From Shewanella sp. Isolate13 (GTDB lineage Bacteria > Pseudomonadota > Gammaproteobacteria > Enterobacterales > Shewanellaceae): 64,000 bases of DNA. The stretch's first letter is position 1. Every line of letters begins with the position of its first letter. A program made the position numbers and the translations under genes. This document shows, in pieces, positions 34,876 through 44,356 of this stretch. Location: assembly GCF_022398325.1 (NCBI RefSeq), contig NZ_JAKEVD010000017.1:25241-89240 (forward strand). The letters are read 5' to 3'. The notes under the pieces are model-generated. The model saw only the letters and a program-made list of their open reading frames with translations, did no database searches and was not told the origin of the DNA.

Positions 34876-36065
34876 TGCTATGGATGGCGCAGCAGACTCT
34901 TTTACTCTCGTTAGTGTGTGGCGGCTTACTGCTAAGTCACCGCCTATTACAGCAATACCTTGGCGCCCATAGAACTTACCACCTGTGGCTTGCCGTGCCC
35001 ACACTGCTTATCGGCTCCGCGGTCGTTGCGCTTATACCCTATGCACTTAGCGCCATTCACGTCGATCAATTGGCCCATTACAGCGTATTAGCAAGCAAGG
35101 CTATCGCCACGGTACAGACGACAAATTACGCCGAACTATTATTGTATATTTGGCTTTTGGGTATCACATTTATGGCCACTATGCTCGGCCTACAAGTTAT
35201 CGGCTTAAGGCGATTGCTACGCACAGCAAGCCGAGTCCACAATGTCCACGCCCAGCTGCCCACATATCAACACCCTAAGGTGCAGTCTCCTATGCTGGTC
35301 GGCATCAGTAATGCCAAGATTTTATTGCCGACAAACTTTAAAAATCTGTCGCTAGATGAACAAGTCGCAATCATTAACCATGAGCAATACCACCATCAAC
35401 GCCGAGACTTAATCAGTAACCTACTGGCTTACTGCATCCTCAGCACCTTTTGGTTTAACCCCTTATGCTGGCTGGCTTATCGACGCTTTAGGGACGATCA
35501 AGAGTTATCTTGTGATGCCCATGTCACCCAGTCATTAACTAAACCGCAAAAAATCAGCTATAGCCAGGTGCTTTTAGCTTACTCGCAGCAAGCTCACCAC
35601 GGCTTGCTACACACTCACTATGGAAATAAACAGATCCTCAAGGAACGTATTATGCAGATGAAAACCTCACAAAAAGGTCAAAGTGGCTTAGCGATTATCG
35701 CCCTCACACTCTCTCTTGGTTTAAGCGGCCTACTCTTAAATCAGCAGGTTCAGGCGGGCGCGCATGAACATGAAGCCGTTCACCCTGTAATTCGAATTGA
35801 ACCTAAGTATCCAGTTCAAGCCGTTAAAGCGAATCAAAATGGTTTTGTTCAGTTAAAGTTTGATATCAACCCAAGCGGCGTAGTGAATAATGTCAGCGTG
35901 ATAAAGTCATCACCCGAAGCTGTGTTTGATGAGTCTGCAATCAACGCACTTGAGCAGTGGCGCTATAAAGAATCAACCAAAGGACAAAAGGGCGCGAAAG
36001 TACAGCTAGACTTTATGATTGAACCACCAGCGACCGATGTCGAGCGTATTAAAGTGACGCCTTAA
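34872..36065 (+). CDS. M56 family (BlaR1-like) membrane metallopeptidase with C-terminal TonB domain
   Basis: 397 residues. Transmembrane helices flank the protease loop, where the zinc motif HEQYH is at residues 170-174, followed by FWFNPLCWLAYRRFRDDQELSCD. The C-terminus (about 300-392) is a TonB C-terminal domain (EPKYPVQAVKANQNGFVQLKFD...WRYK) instead of the penicillin-binding sensor of BlaR1. By family it should cleave or inactivate the BlaI partner when its sensor domain is engaged. The translational overlap with blaI supports an operon and a shared signal circuit. The signal is unknown. Confidence 0.9.
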   Translation: MMLWMAQQTLLLSLVCGGLLLSHRLLQQYLGAHRTYHLWLAVPTLLIGSAVVALIPYALSAIHVDQLAHYSVLASKAIATVQTTNYAELLLYIWLLGITFMATMLGLQVIGLRRLLRTASRVHNVHAQLPTYQHPKVQSPMLVGISNAKILLPTNFKNLSLDEQVAIINHEQYHHQRRDLISNLLAYCILSTFWFNPLCWLAYRRFRDDQELSCDAHVTQSLTKPQKISYSQVLLAYSQQAHHGLLHTHYGNKQILKERIMQMKTSQKGQSGLAIIALTLSLGLSGLLLNQQVQAGAHEHEAVHPVIRIEPKYPVQAVKANQNGFVQLKFDINPSGVVNNVSVIKSSPEAVFDESAINALEQWRYKESTKGQKGAKVQLDFMIEPPATDVERIKVTP

Positions 36066-36080
36066 CGCTTTACTCGGGTG

Positions 36081-36115
36081 AAAGCTAACTTTAACAAAGC
36101 ATAAAGTTAGCTTTC
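36081..36115. terminator. Terminator between the M56 gene and the 36124 gene
   Basis: AAAGCTAACTTTA and TAAAGTTAGCTTT form a long perfect stem with a short loop, between convergent genes. Confidence 0.75.
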
Positions 36116-36123
36116 ATATGTCT

Positions 36124-36897
36124 CTATTTAGCGTTAGATTGCATCGACATCTCGTCGACTAAGCGATAAACCGTATAGGTGGTCGACTTAAAGTTATCCG
36201 ACCAATCCTCTAGAAGCTCTTCAGCCTTCTCTTCACTTTTCATGTGCTTGGCTAATGCCTGAGCAAAAGTTTGCTCGGGTGGCGTCATTTCAGCGTAGTT
36301 GCGATAGGGGATCACTAAACTTAAACCGCCCTTTCCACCGATCTTTTGCCCCCATGCCCATGAATATGGCCATTTCATCGCTTTGGCGCTGTCGCTCAGT
36401 TGTTTTTTTACCGCTGTAACTTCTTTCCATTGCCCCATCTTGACGCGATAATCCGTCACTGCAAAATAGCGGTAACCCTCTTCCTCAGGCCAATGGCTAT
36501 TGGCAAAGTCGATCCGAGAATAGAAGTGCTCATAACGGGCAACATACTGATCCACATTGGCGTACCAATTTTCGAGGATCTTATTATCTGCCTGCCATTT
36601 TTGATAGGCGTCGACATCCTTCCATTTTGTGCAGCAGTAACGGACAATATAGCGGTCCATTCCGGTTCCTATTGCTGGGCGGTAGACTTTCCAGTCTCTG
36701 CTGTCAGCTTTATCAATGCGAAATTGAACGTGCTTTTTAAAGGCAGCCTCAAATTGTGCCTCCTGACCTGCATTTGGCGTCATGACCCAAACATCAGCTA
36801 GTGCATCGGGCTTAACCTCGGCGGCTTGCAGTGTTAGCGTCAGACTCAACAAGATAGCTAGGCTGAGGCCTAAGCCTTTTAGAATAGAGTTTTTCAT
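36124..36897 (-). CDS. Hypothetical exported protein with two related halves
   Basis: 257 residues from ATG 36897, giving a signal peptide ending near LQA|AEV; an upstream start has no better ribosome-binding site. The mature protein seems built of two ferredoxin-like halves: ADVWVMTPNAGQEAQFEAAF...YIVRYCC in the first and FAVTDYRVKMGQWKEV...LSLVIPYRNY in the second, as in dimeric alpha/beta-barrel (ABM-like) folds. No catalytic residues can be named. It is periplasmic by prediction. I recognise no family. Confidence 0.7.
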   Translation of the reverse strand: MKNSILKGLGLSLAILLSLTLTLQAAEVKPDALADVWVMTPNAGQEAQFEAAFKKHVQFRIDKADSRDWKVYRPAIGTGMDRYIVRYCCTKWKDVDAYQKWQADNKILENWYANVDQYVARYEHFYSRIDFANSHWPEEEGYRYFAVTDYRVKMGQWKEVTAVKKQLSDSAKAMKWPYSWAWGQKIGGKGGLSLVIPYRNYAEMTPPEQTFAQALAKHMKSEEKAEELLEDWSDNFKSTTYTVYRLVDEMSMQSNAK

Positions 36898-37045
36898 TAC
36901 ATCAATCCTTTTCAGTGAGTGATGCCGTTCTGGTTTACAGCAAACCAATCAAAACAAAAAGCAATCAAAAAGAATATGGGATGTTGTAAATAGAAAGGCG
37001 TAACAAAGCCTAGCAAGAATTGAGCAGTTCTGCGGGACTAAGGCC

Positions 37046-37075
37046 AAAAAGCGAATGCACTGCATCCGCTTTTTG
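37046..37075 (-). terminator. Terminator after the FMN reductase gene
   Basis: On the minus strand AAAAAGCGGATGCA and TGCATTCGCTTTTT form a stem with one mismatch, followed by T. It lies 8 bp after the stop at 37083. Confidence 0.8.
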
Positions 37076-37082
37076 TTAACGA

Positions 37083-37604
37083 TTAAAGCTGAGCTAACGC
37101 CGATCTCAACTTATCTTCCAGCTCAGGGTTGCGAAGCGCCTGCGTCTCCATATCGAAATTATCGAAAAAGCTTGGAATAGACAGCGTTGCTTTTACATCG
37201 GCAGCAAAGTAAGGCGCAGAGCCCTCTGCCGCAGCTAAGACGGTGGCGGCACCACCAGGTCCTGGAGACGTTGCCAGCAGTACCATCGGCTTGTTCTGGA
37301 ACACTTTCATATCGATGCGTGATGTCCAATCAAACAAGTTTTTATAGGCCGCCGTATAAGAACCATTATGCTCAGCAAAAGAGATAATAATGGCATCAGC
37401 CTCACCTATTTTAGCGAAAAACTTTTGTGCCAGCTCAGGGTGACCTAGCTCCTCTTCTCTATCTTGGCTATAGATAGGCATCTCATATTGATTAATATCG
37501 AGGATTTCAACATCTGCACCATCCACTAATGAAGCGGCATAAGTGGCAAGCTGCTTGTTAATTGACTTAGTACTGCTGCTGGCGGCAAAGGCTAATAGTT
37601 TCAT
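37083..37604 (-). CDS. NADPH-dependent FMN reductase (chromate/quinone reductase-like)
   Basis: 173 residues of the flavodoxin-like NADPH-dependent FMN reductase fold. The phosphate loop is AFAASSSTKSINKQL at the N-terminus. SFAEHNGSYTAAYKNLFDW and the glycine-rich SPGPGGAATVL are the usual flavin- and nucleotide-contacting loops. Such proteins reduce quinones, azo dyes or chromate in the cytoplasm. It is divergent from a LysR gene 200 bp away, which probably regulates it. Confidence 0.9.
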   Translation of the reverse strand: MKLLAFAASSSTKSINKQLATYAASLVDGADVEILDINQYEMPIYSQDREEELGHPELAQKFFAKIGEADAIIISFAEHNGSYTAAYKNLFDWTSRIDMKVFQNKPMVLLATSPGPGGAATVLAAAEGSAPYFAADVKATLSIPSFFDNFDMETQALRNPELEDKLRSALAQL

Positions 37605-37802
37605 AATTGGGCTCTCTTATGTCTGTCACTGCAGGCTATGCCTACAAAAGTATTTGATTCAGTTACCGCTACCATTAATGTGAAGATTAACTTTTGAGCG
37701 ACAACCCGATGAAGAGCAGTGTATATTAGTTACTGATGGTTATTAATAACTTCAAAAGACAATGACTATTTCCATATAACTCTTAATCGGGCGCTTGATG
37801 TG

Positions 37803-38723
37803 ATGATGAATAAACTGTTTGACGGTATCGTGATTTTTACACAGGTGGTTAAGAGTGGTGGTTTCTCGGCGGCTGCAGAGGTGCTAGGGCACTCCACCTC
37901 TTATGTGAGTAAAGAGGTCAATAAGCTAGAGGCACGGCTCGGAGTGCGGCTACTCAACCGTACCACCCGCTCTATCGGCTTAACCCCTGAGGGGGAGGCT
38001 TATTACCAGCAGTGTCTACAACTGATAAGCGATGCAGAGTTAGCTGTCGGCTTAATCACCCAACATGATGTTAGCCCCCACGGAGTATTGAAGATCAGCT
38101 GCCCCGTTGGTTTTGCCCAAAATCATCTTAAGCCCGTGATCTCTGAGTATCTGCAGCGTTACCCTAATGTCAGCCTAGATTTAGATTTAAGTGATAAGCG
38201 TACCGACGTTATCGCCGATGGTTACGACTTAGCGATTAGGGCATCGGCGCAACTCGAAGAATCGAGCCTCATCTGCCGTAAGATCTATAGCTGTAAAGCC
38301 TATACTGTGGCTTCAAAAGAGTACATTTCACGCCACGGAAAGCCTCATCATCCCAGAGAGCTAGATACCCATAACGGGATCTGTTACTCCAACCATAAAC
38401 AGCCTAGCAAGTGGGACTATATAGACTATGACGGTAAGCATTTCACGGTTAATATTCGCCCAAAGATCCTCTGCAACAATGGTCACATGCAGCTGAGCAT
38501 GGCTCTGGCGGGTCACGGCATAACCCGCTTACCGAGTTTCTACATGCAGGGGGCACTCGATAACGACCAGCTTGAGATCTTATTTGACCAGTTTCCCTGT
38601 GCCGACATCGATGTATTTGTGGTTTATCCAAGCCGCAAACATCTGTCGCCTAAAGTCAGGGCCTTTATCGATCTGGCTGCCGAGCGCTTATCAGCTAGCG
38701 ATATAAAGGGAGGAGATAAATAG
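37803..38723 (+). CDS. LysR family transcriptional regulator, divergent from the FMN reductase gene
   Basis: 306 residues. The HTH is FDGIVIFTQVVKSGGFSAAAEVLG with STSYVSKEVNKLEARLG and RTTRSIGLT, close to the AaeR/CrgA-like group. The effector domain contains SLICRKIYSCKAYTVASKEY. ATG 37803 or 37806 are both possible and neither has a strong ribosome-binding site. It likely controls the FMN reductase gene. The inducer is unknown. Confidence 0.9.
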   Translation: MMNKLFDGIVIFTQVVKSGGFSAAAEVLGHSTSYVSKEVNKLEARLGVRLLNRTTRSIGLTPEGEAYYQQCLQLISDAELAVGLITQHDVSPHGVLKISCPVGFAQNHLKPVISEYLQRYPNVSLDLDLSDKRTDVIADGYDLAIRASAQLEESSLICRKIYSCKAYTVASKEYISRHGKPHHPRELDTHNGICYSNHKQPSKWDYIDYDGKHFTVNIRPKILCNNGHMQLSMALAGHGITRLPSFYMQGALDNDQLEILFDQFPCADIDVFVVYPSRKHLSPKVRAFIDLAAERLSASDIKGGDK

Positions 38724-38877
38724 CTAGAAGTGTTAACCTTTATGGCTAATTTTTAAATGTATTACTTTAAAGTTAATGGCTGAGGAACTTATAATTAATC
38801 AGCCTTCTTCCCCCCATGGCAAAGTCACATTTAGCCAAGGCGCATTCTTTGGGGATCAAACAACTTAGGTGAATTGT

Positions 38878-41046
38878 GTGCTAAAGAAAATTCTTACAAT
38901 GACCAGCTCAACCCAGATGTTAGTGGCTATGTTTGTCGGCTTTGGTGTCGGCCTGTTTTTCGGCGAATCCGTTAGCTGGATGGGCACCATTGGTACGAGT
39001 GTCATTTTGCTGATGCAGATGACGGTACTGCCCTATATCGTGGTATCGCTGGTTGGTGGTATCGGCAAACTACAAAAGAGTACCGCTAAGCTTATCTTCA
39101 GTCGCGCAGGCCTTATCATGTTACTGCTCTGGCTGTTAGCCATCGTCATGATCGCCTTAATGCCACTGTCTTTCCCCGTTATCGAATCCGCCTCCTTCTT
39201 TAGTACTAGCAGTATCGAGCCCGTTACCCCTATCGATTACTTTAAGCTATATATTCCCTCGAATCCTTTTGAGTCGATGGCCGATGGTTATGTACCAGCT
39301 ATGGTGGTATTTAGTATCGCCATGGGACTGGCGCTGATTGGCATGCAGGGAGAAAATAAACAGCAAATACTGACCTTTATGCACACCAGCTCCGAGATCT
39401 TCTCGCGCATCACTCAGGGGCTAGTCAAAATTCTCCCTATCGGTATTTTTGCCATGTCGGCCTCGGCTGCAGGTACCATGGGCGTCGATGAATTTGCCAG
39501 CATGCAGGTTTACCTGATCAGCTATTTTGTACTGTGTTTACTGCTAACCTTCTGGGTGCTGCCATGGATTGTCGCCTCGCTAACGCCGATCACCTTTGCT
39601 CAGGCGCTACGAATTTCCAAATCCAGCCTAGTCACCGCCTTTGCCACGGGTAACATCTTCATTGTTATCCCAGTGATTGTCGAAGAGTGTAAGCAGGTTA
39701 TGCGCGAGCACGATGATCTCTGTGAAGACGGTGCCACCTTGATTGAGATTTTGGTACCGATCGCCTTTACCTTCCCCAATATCGGTAAGCTCACGGTTAT
39801 CATGTTTGTCTATTTTGCCGGCTGGTTTAACGGCACCCCTGTGGATGTCGCCAGCATTCCCTCACTGTCGATAAGTGGCTTGTTGGCGCTATTTGGCAGC
39901 GTGTATGTGGCGATTCCCTTTATGCTGGACCTAGTTAAACTGCCCGCCGATCTGTTCCAGCTGTTTGTGATGTCTGGCTTTATCACAGGCAAATTTAACT
40001 CCATCGCCGCAGTGATGAACCTGTTTGTGCTCACTTTGCTAACCGCTTCGCTATTTCAAAAATCACTCAAGCTGCGTCCGCCACAACTGCTCAAGATGGG
40101 CATAGGAATAGGGGCCAGCGTATTAGTAACCTTGATTGTTTGTCGCGTGGGCATGGGGATGTTTATTCACAGTCCTGAGATCACCAGCGGCGTGATAGCC
40201 AATATGCAGGTGGCCGACAAGGTGCCGACCAAAGTTAATCGCCAGTTCCCTGTGCTTGGACAAACACCGACGACACCGATCCGTGGCGTACAGGCCATCA
40301 GAGATGCAGGCACCCTCAGGGTCGGCTATATCCCCAGTAACGTGCCCTTTAGTTACTACAATAATGCGGGTAATCTCGTCGGCTTCGATACCGCGATGGC
40401 CACAAAACTTGCCGAAGACTTAAAGGTGAAAATCGAATTTATTCCCTTTAGAAAAGACCAGCTAGCCGCATCGCTGAAGGCCGGTTTCTTCGATATTGCC
40501 ATGTCCGGCCTCGCCATGGATATCGAGCAGATGGACGCCCTGAGCTACGCCAATCCCATCCTCGAACTCAACCTTGCTATCGCCACTCGAGATCACCTAG
40601 TCAACGACTTTAAGAGCAACGAGAAAATTAAAGAGATGCGCAACATGACTATCGCCTATGTTGAACATAGCGATGCCATTGAGGAGGCCAAGCGTTTCGC
40701 CCCTAATCTGAAGTTCGTCAAAATAGAGGGCTACAAAGACTTCTTTAGACAGAAGAAGCACAAATACGATGCGGTAGTGATTAGCGCCCAAGCAGGTTCG
40801 GCTTGGACCCTGTTCTTCCCAGGTTACGGCATTGCCATACTGGAAAATAACTCCCATTACCCGGTCGCCTATGCCGTGGCACAATCGAACCAGTCGCTGC
40901 TTAACTACATCAATAACTGGCAGCGCTTACGTAAGGTCGATGGCACTCAAGAAGGCATTTACGATTATTGGATGCTAGGTAAAGGCGCAGAAAAGGTGCA
41001 GCCGCGCTGGTCAGTCATTCGTGATGTGCTGCACTGGGTGGATTAA
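38878..41046 (+). CDS. DAACS (Na/dicarboxylate or amino acid) symporter fused to a periplasmic solute-binding domain
   Basis: 722 residues from GTG 38878, preceded by AGGTGA five bases upstream; GTG 38869 is in frame but less well placed. The N-terminal 420 residues are a glutamate/dicarboxylate-symporter-type membrane domain with many TM helices, MQMTVLPYIVVSLVGG, and a TNNxx-like loop region (VNAxx not clearly seen). After the last TM near residue 435 a linker leads to a family-3 solute-binding domain (RDAGTLRVGYIPSNVPFSY, LVGFDTAMATKLAEDL, GFFDIAMSGLAM). The fused receptor would hand substrate to the transporter at the periplasmic face. Substrate unknown, amino acid or dicarboxylate. Confidence 0.88.
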   Translation: MLKKILTMTSSTQMLVAMFVGFGVGLFFGESVSWMGTIGTSVILLMQMTVLPYIVVSLVGGIGKLQKSTAKLIFSRAGLIMLLLWLLAIVMIALMPLSFPVIESASFFSTSSIEPVTPIDYFKLYIPSNPFESMADGYVPAMVVFSIAMGLALIGMQGENKQQILTFMHTSSEIFSRITQGLVKILPIGIFAMSASAAGTMGVDEFASMQVYLISYFVLCLLLTFWVLPWIVASLTPITFAQALRISKSSLVTAFATGNIFIVIPVIVEECKQVMREHDDLCEDGATLIEILVPIAFTFPNIGKLTVIMFVYFAGWFNGTPVDVASIPSLSISGLLALFGSVYVAIPFMLDLVKLPADLFQLFVMSGFITGKFNSIAAVMNLFVLTLLTASLFQKSLKLRPPQLLKMGIGIGASVLVTLIVCRVGMGMFIHSPEITSGVIANMQVADKVPTKVNRQFPVLGQTPTTPIRGVQAIRDAGTLRVGYIPSNVPFSYYNNAGNLVGFDTAMATKLAEDLKVKIEFIPFRKDQLAASLKAGFFDIAMSGLAMDIEQMDALSYANPILELNLAIATRDHLVNDFKSNEKIKEMRNMTIAYVEHSDAIEEAKRFAPNLKFVKIEGYKDFFRQKKHKYDAVVISAQAGSAWTLFFPGYGIAILENNSHYPVAYAVAQSNQSLLNYINNWQRLRKVDGTQEGIYDYWMLGKGAEKVQPRWSVIRDVLHWVD

Positions 41047-41082
41047 GCTCCTAGTCGTTAAAACTATGGCCTGAGAGCGTTT

Positions 41083-41114
41083 AAAAGCCCTTAATCTGTA
41101 GTAGAGGGCTTTCT
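41083..41114. terminator. Weak hairpin between the transporter and the second RsuA-like gene
   Basis: AAAAGCCCT and AGGGCTTT flank a 12-nt loop, between convergent genes. The T-run is short. Confidence 0.5.
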
Positions 41115-41117
41115 ATC

Positions 41118-41837
41118 TTAAGCTGTCGACTCCGGCGTCGGCGTCGACAGCCGCTTAATCTCACTCTCTCTTAGGTAACGCCACTTCCCCACATCAACAT
41201 CTAACCTTAGCTTACCTATTTGCTCTCGATGTAACCCATTGACACGATTGCCCACGGCGGCAAACATCCGCTTCACCTGATGGTATTTACCCTCGGTGAT
41301 GGTCAATCGCACCTCTTTTTCCGTCACAAGCTCCAGCTTAGCAGGTAGGGTTAGCGTCTTTTCATTTTGTAATTGCAGCCCATGTGCAAACCTCGCAATC
41401 ATCTCTGCAGCATTCTCAATAATGGGGTCACGCAGAGTCACGCGGTAAGTTTTCTCACACTGTTTGTCGGGGCGGATAATATCGAATGACCAACGGCCGT
41501 CATCGGTCAGTAACACTAAGCCCGTGGTATCGGCATCGAGTCGACCAACAATGTGCAGGTCCTCTACTCTTTCAATATCGATGTAGCGAAACAGACTTGG
41601 ATAGTCACCATCGACATTAGAGCTGAGAGTATGAATAGGCTTATGCAGCATGATATAGCGTGACGGCCTTGCGACTAACCGCCGCCCTTGGTAGAGCACC
41701 TCATTGCTTTCATGTACCTGAAAGCGCACATCGGTAATGCTCTCGCCGTTAACGCTAATTTCACCACGCTCGATGCACTCACTCGCCTGACGACGGTTAA
41801 GCTCGGTACTCTTGCAGATAAATTTATCTAAACGCAT
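41118..41837 (-). CDS. Second RsuA-family pseudouridine synthase
   Basis: 239 residues with the same S4 domain (MRLDKFICKSTELNRRQASECI) and catalytic motif GRLDADTTGLVLLT as the protein at 3225-3917, plus GKYHQVKRMFAAVGNRVNGLH. It acts on rRNA or tRNA uridine by family; the exact target is undetermined. The two proteins align along their whole length but differ in the middle (SFDIIRPDKQCEKTYRV here). A basic C-terminal tail is present. It may be RsuA itself, or an RluE/RluF-like paralog. Confidence 0.8.
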   Translation of the reverse strand: MRLDKFICKSTELNRRQASECIERGEISVNGESITDVRFQVHESNEVLYQGRRLVARPSRYIMLHKPIHTLSSNVDGDYPSLFRYIDIERVEDLHIVGRLDADTTGLVLLTDDGRWSFDIIRPDKQCEKTYRVTLRDPIIENAAEMIARFAHGLQLQNEKTLTLPAKLELVTEKEVRLTITEGKYHQVKRMFAAVGNRVNGLHREQIGKLRLDVDVGKWRYLRESEIKRLSTPTPESTA

Positions 41838-42026
41838 ATCTCTTTCTAATCGCTTCTCGCTATGGCTAAATTATCCCAAGTAGCAAAAATTGCACAAGCG
41901 TTCTTTTCTATAACCGTATTTATCGCGGTTCAGCTGTTAAGCGGGCGCGATTTCAGGCACAATACCCGGCTAAGAAAAGGCATAAAAAAGCCTATTTACT
42001 TTGTCGTAAACGCTTAGGAACCCACA

Positions 42027-43064
42027 ATGACGCAGATCACCCTACTTACCCCTGACGATTGGCACTTACATTTTCGCGATGGCGATATGTTACAAGAGAC
42101 CGTTCCTGCAACGGCGCGCCTGTTCCAACGTGCGATTGTGATGCCTAACCTTTTACCACCTGTTACCGATGCGAAGATGGTAACAGAGTATCGTGAGCGT
42201 ATTTTGGCGGCGCGACCAGCGGGCTCGACTTTTGAACCGCTAATGACTATCTTCTTGACCAACAACACCACAGAGCAAGACATCATCGATGCCAAAGCCG
42301 CTGGCGTTGTTGCAGCAAAACTTTATCCAGCGGGTGCAACGACGAACTCTGACGCCGCGGTTAAAGCCCTAGATGCGCTATTCCCAGTATTTGAAGCGAT
42401 GGCAAAACACGGTATGCTGCTACTGGTTCACGGTGAAGTTACAGAATCCCATATCGATATCTTCGACCGCGAAGCCATCTTTATCGAGCGCTATCTTGCG
42501 CGCATCGTTGCCGCCTTCCCAACGTTAAAAGTGGTATTTGAGCATATCACCACTAAAGACGCTGCTGAGTTTGTCATGAAAGCTGCAGACAATGTGGCGG
42601 CAACCATTACCCCACAGCATTTATTGCTAAACCGCAATGATCTACTTGTTGGTGGCGTGCGCCCACATAACTTCTGTTTGCCCGTGCTTAAACGTAGCAC
42701 CCATCAAGAGGCGCTTCGCGCAGCGGTTGCGACAGGTTCGAGTAAGTTCTTCTTAGGTACCGACTCTGCGCCACACGAGAAACACCGTAAAGAATCGGCT
42801 TGTGGCTGTGCGGGTTGTTACAGCGCATGGAGCGCGTTAGAGCTATACGCACAGGTATTTGATGACTTAGGTGCGCTAGATAAGCTTGAAGGCTTTGCCA
42901 GTAAGCATGGGTCAGACTTTTACGGCCTGCCGCGCAACACCAGCACTGTTACCTTAGTTAAAGAAAAGTGGACGGTACCGAGCGAGATCATTTTGCCAAA
43001 CGGTAACCCTATTGTGCCTTTCTTTGCCGGTGAAGAAGTGAACTGGAAAGTCAAAACAGCTTAA
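42027..43064 (+). CDS. pyrC: Dihydroorotase (class II)
   Basis: 345 residues, E. coli PyrC size. It converts carbamoyl-aspartate to dihydroorotate in pyrimidine synthesis. Zinc ligands are in [11 protein letters not shown], the carboxylated lysine is in [15 protein letters not shown], further His ligands are in LLVHGEVT and FEHITTKDA, and the last Asp is in [12 protein letters not shown]. The start ATG at 42027 follows a GGAAC ribosome-binding site. It is monocistronic with its own terminator. Confidence 0.97.
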   Translation: MTQITLLTPDDWHLHFRDGDMLQETVPATARLFQRAIVMPNLLPPVTDAKMVTEYRERILAARPAGSTFEPLMTIFLTNNTTEQDIIDAKAAGVVAAKLYPAGATTNSDAAVKALDALFPVFEAMAKHGMLLLVHGEVTESHIDIFDREAIFIERYLARIVAAFPTLKVVFEHITTKDAAEFVMKAADNVAATITPQHLLLNRNDLLVGGVRPHNFCLPVLKRSTHQEALRAAVATGSSKFFLGTDSAPHEKHRKESACGCAGCYSAWSALELYAQVFDDLGALDKLEGFASKHGSDFYGLPRNTSTVTLVKEKWTVPSEIILPNGNPIVPFFAGEEVNWKVKTA

Positions 43065-43086
43065 GCCTTTAAGCTAAAATAGTTTA

Positions 43087-43114
43087 AGAAGCCCGCTAAT
43101 GCGGGCTTCTTTTA
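43087..43114. terminator. Terminator after pyrC
   Basis: AAGAAGCCCGC-TAAT-GCGGGCTTCTT followed by TTT, serving pyrC and the opposing CLCA_X-like gene. Confidence 0.92.
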
Positions 43115-43129
43115 TGGGAAATTGCAAAG

Positions 43130-43909
43130 CTATTCACGCCCTAGCGCATCACCTAATGGCTCAAAGTAATTAATCAACGCATCGAAGATCTGCGCTCTAT
43201 GCTCTAGTGTTGGGTAACCACCAGCATCAAATAGTGGTGACTTTAAGGTTTCATCAACCAAATAAGGGTTAGTGATGTCGGCATACGACTCGATACATGA
43301 CTCAAACGCCCGCGCCATTAACTCGGTTGGCCGAGAAAAATACTGGCTGTTATGTTGTTTATCCAACGCGATTGCTCGATTGACATAATCATGACCATCT
43401 TCACCGTTTTCATTGAGCAATGCCACTTCAAAAACTCGCTCTAAGCGCTGATTAAGTGGATGCTTTATTGGTTTCACATCAGTAAGCCAACTGTGGCTGG
43501 CAAACGAGATCCCGTTAGGCGAAGTATGAAAAGATTTAGGGGCAATATAGTGATCAAACGCGTGCCAAAACTCATGTGCCAATGCGCCTGCACCCGCATT
43601 TTTAGCTAAGGCTAATTCACGTTTATGTGGCGCATAATGGGCTTGCACGCCTTTTTGGCCGCCACTGCCAAAGGCAAGGTTTAAGGTTTCCCTTAGTCCC
43701 AGCACCTTGGGAGGAAGTTTTAAGATAAAAGCCAAGTCGGCTAAGGAGTCGAAAATCAGATTAGCAGCCTTATCACGCTCCTCATCCTCGACCCACTTAC
43801 CCAAGCGAATATGACCTAGGCCGAATACCTGTTTAATATCGACAAAAGTCACCTGCTCGTCGAAGCGGTAATCGGGGCCTATACGTTTATAACTGCGGCT
43901 TTTTAACAC
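43130..43909 (-). CDS. CLCA_X-like putative metallopeptidase
   Basis: 259 residues. A zinc-type motif HEFWHAFDHY is centred near residue 145, and the protein contains FGSGGQKGVQAHYAPHKRELALAK before it and SYADITNPYLV after it. Such layouts are annotated as CLCA_X or LPD-type proteins in Shewanella/Vibrio. The peptidase role follows from HExxH only; no substrate or partner is known. It is cytoplasmic (no signal). Confidence 0.7.
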   Translation of the reverse strand: MLKSRSYKRIGPDYRFDEQVTFVDIKQVFGLGHIRLGKWVEDEERDKAANLIFDSLADLAFILKLPPKVLGLRETLNLAFGSGGQKGVQAHYAPHKRELALAKNAGAGALAHEFWHAFDHYIAPKSFHTSPNGISFASHSWLTDVKPIKHPLNQRLERVFEVALLNENGEDGHDYVNRAIALDKQHNSQYFSRPTELMARAFESCIESYADITNPYLVDETLKSPLFDAGGYPTLEHRAQIFDALINYFEPLGDALGRE

Positions 43910-44077
43910 TTATCGGTTTCCAGCAAAGACGGTTATGGCTTTAAGAGTCACCATTATAAAGCAAGCCATGGCGACACACGAATGGCTATAACGGCGTCAC
44001 TTTAGCTTAACGCTAGCCTAAAGGACGCCATAAACGATATAATCGCGCCCATAGTTTCAGACCATATAGGCCTTAAG

Positions 44078-44356
44078 ATGGCACGCACCGCAGCCGCATT
44101 ACACATTTTGGTTAAACACCAAACACTTGCCGAAGACATTATCAAGCAGCTCAATAAAGGGGCTAAGTTTGACGTACTCGCCAAGAAGCACTCCACCTGT
44201 CCATCGGGTAAGAAAGGCGGCAGCTTGGGTGAATTTAAGAAAGGCCAGATGGTGCCACAGTTTGACAAAGTCTGCTTCACTGGTGAGTTAATAACACCGC
44301 ACTTGGTTAAGACTAAGTTCGGCTGGCATGTTATTAAGATCCTCTACAGGACCTAG
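44078..44356 (+). CDS. ppiC: Parvulin-type peptidyl-prolyl isomerase
   Basis: 92 residues, the size of E. coli PpiC. It consists of one rotamase domain: [41 protein letters not shown] and [15 protein letters not shown]. It catalyses cis/trans isomerisation of prolyl bonds in the cytoplasm. Unusually its stop codon is part of the repeat that begins at 44349 (ACCTAGG). Confidence 0.94.
   Translation: MARTAAALHILVKHQTLAEDIIKQLNKGAKFDVLAKKHSTCPSGKKGGSLGEFKKGQMVPQFDKVCFTGELITPHLVKTKFGWHVIKILYRT

Noticed and set aside
42004..42019. PurR-like box before pyrC
   Set aside because: About ten of 16 positions match and it overlaps the ribosome-binding region; too weak to claim.
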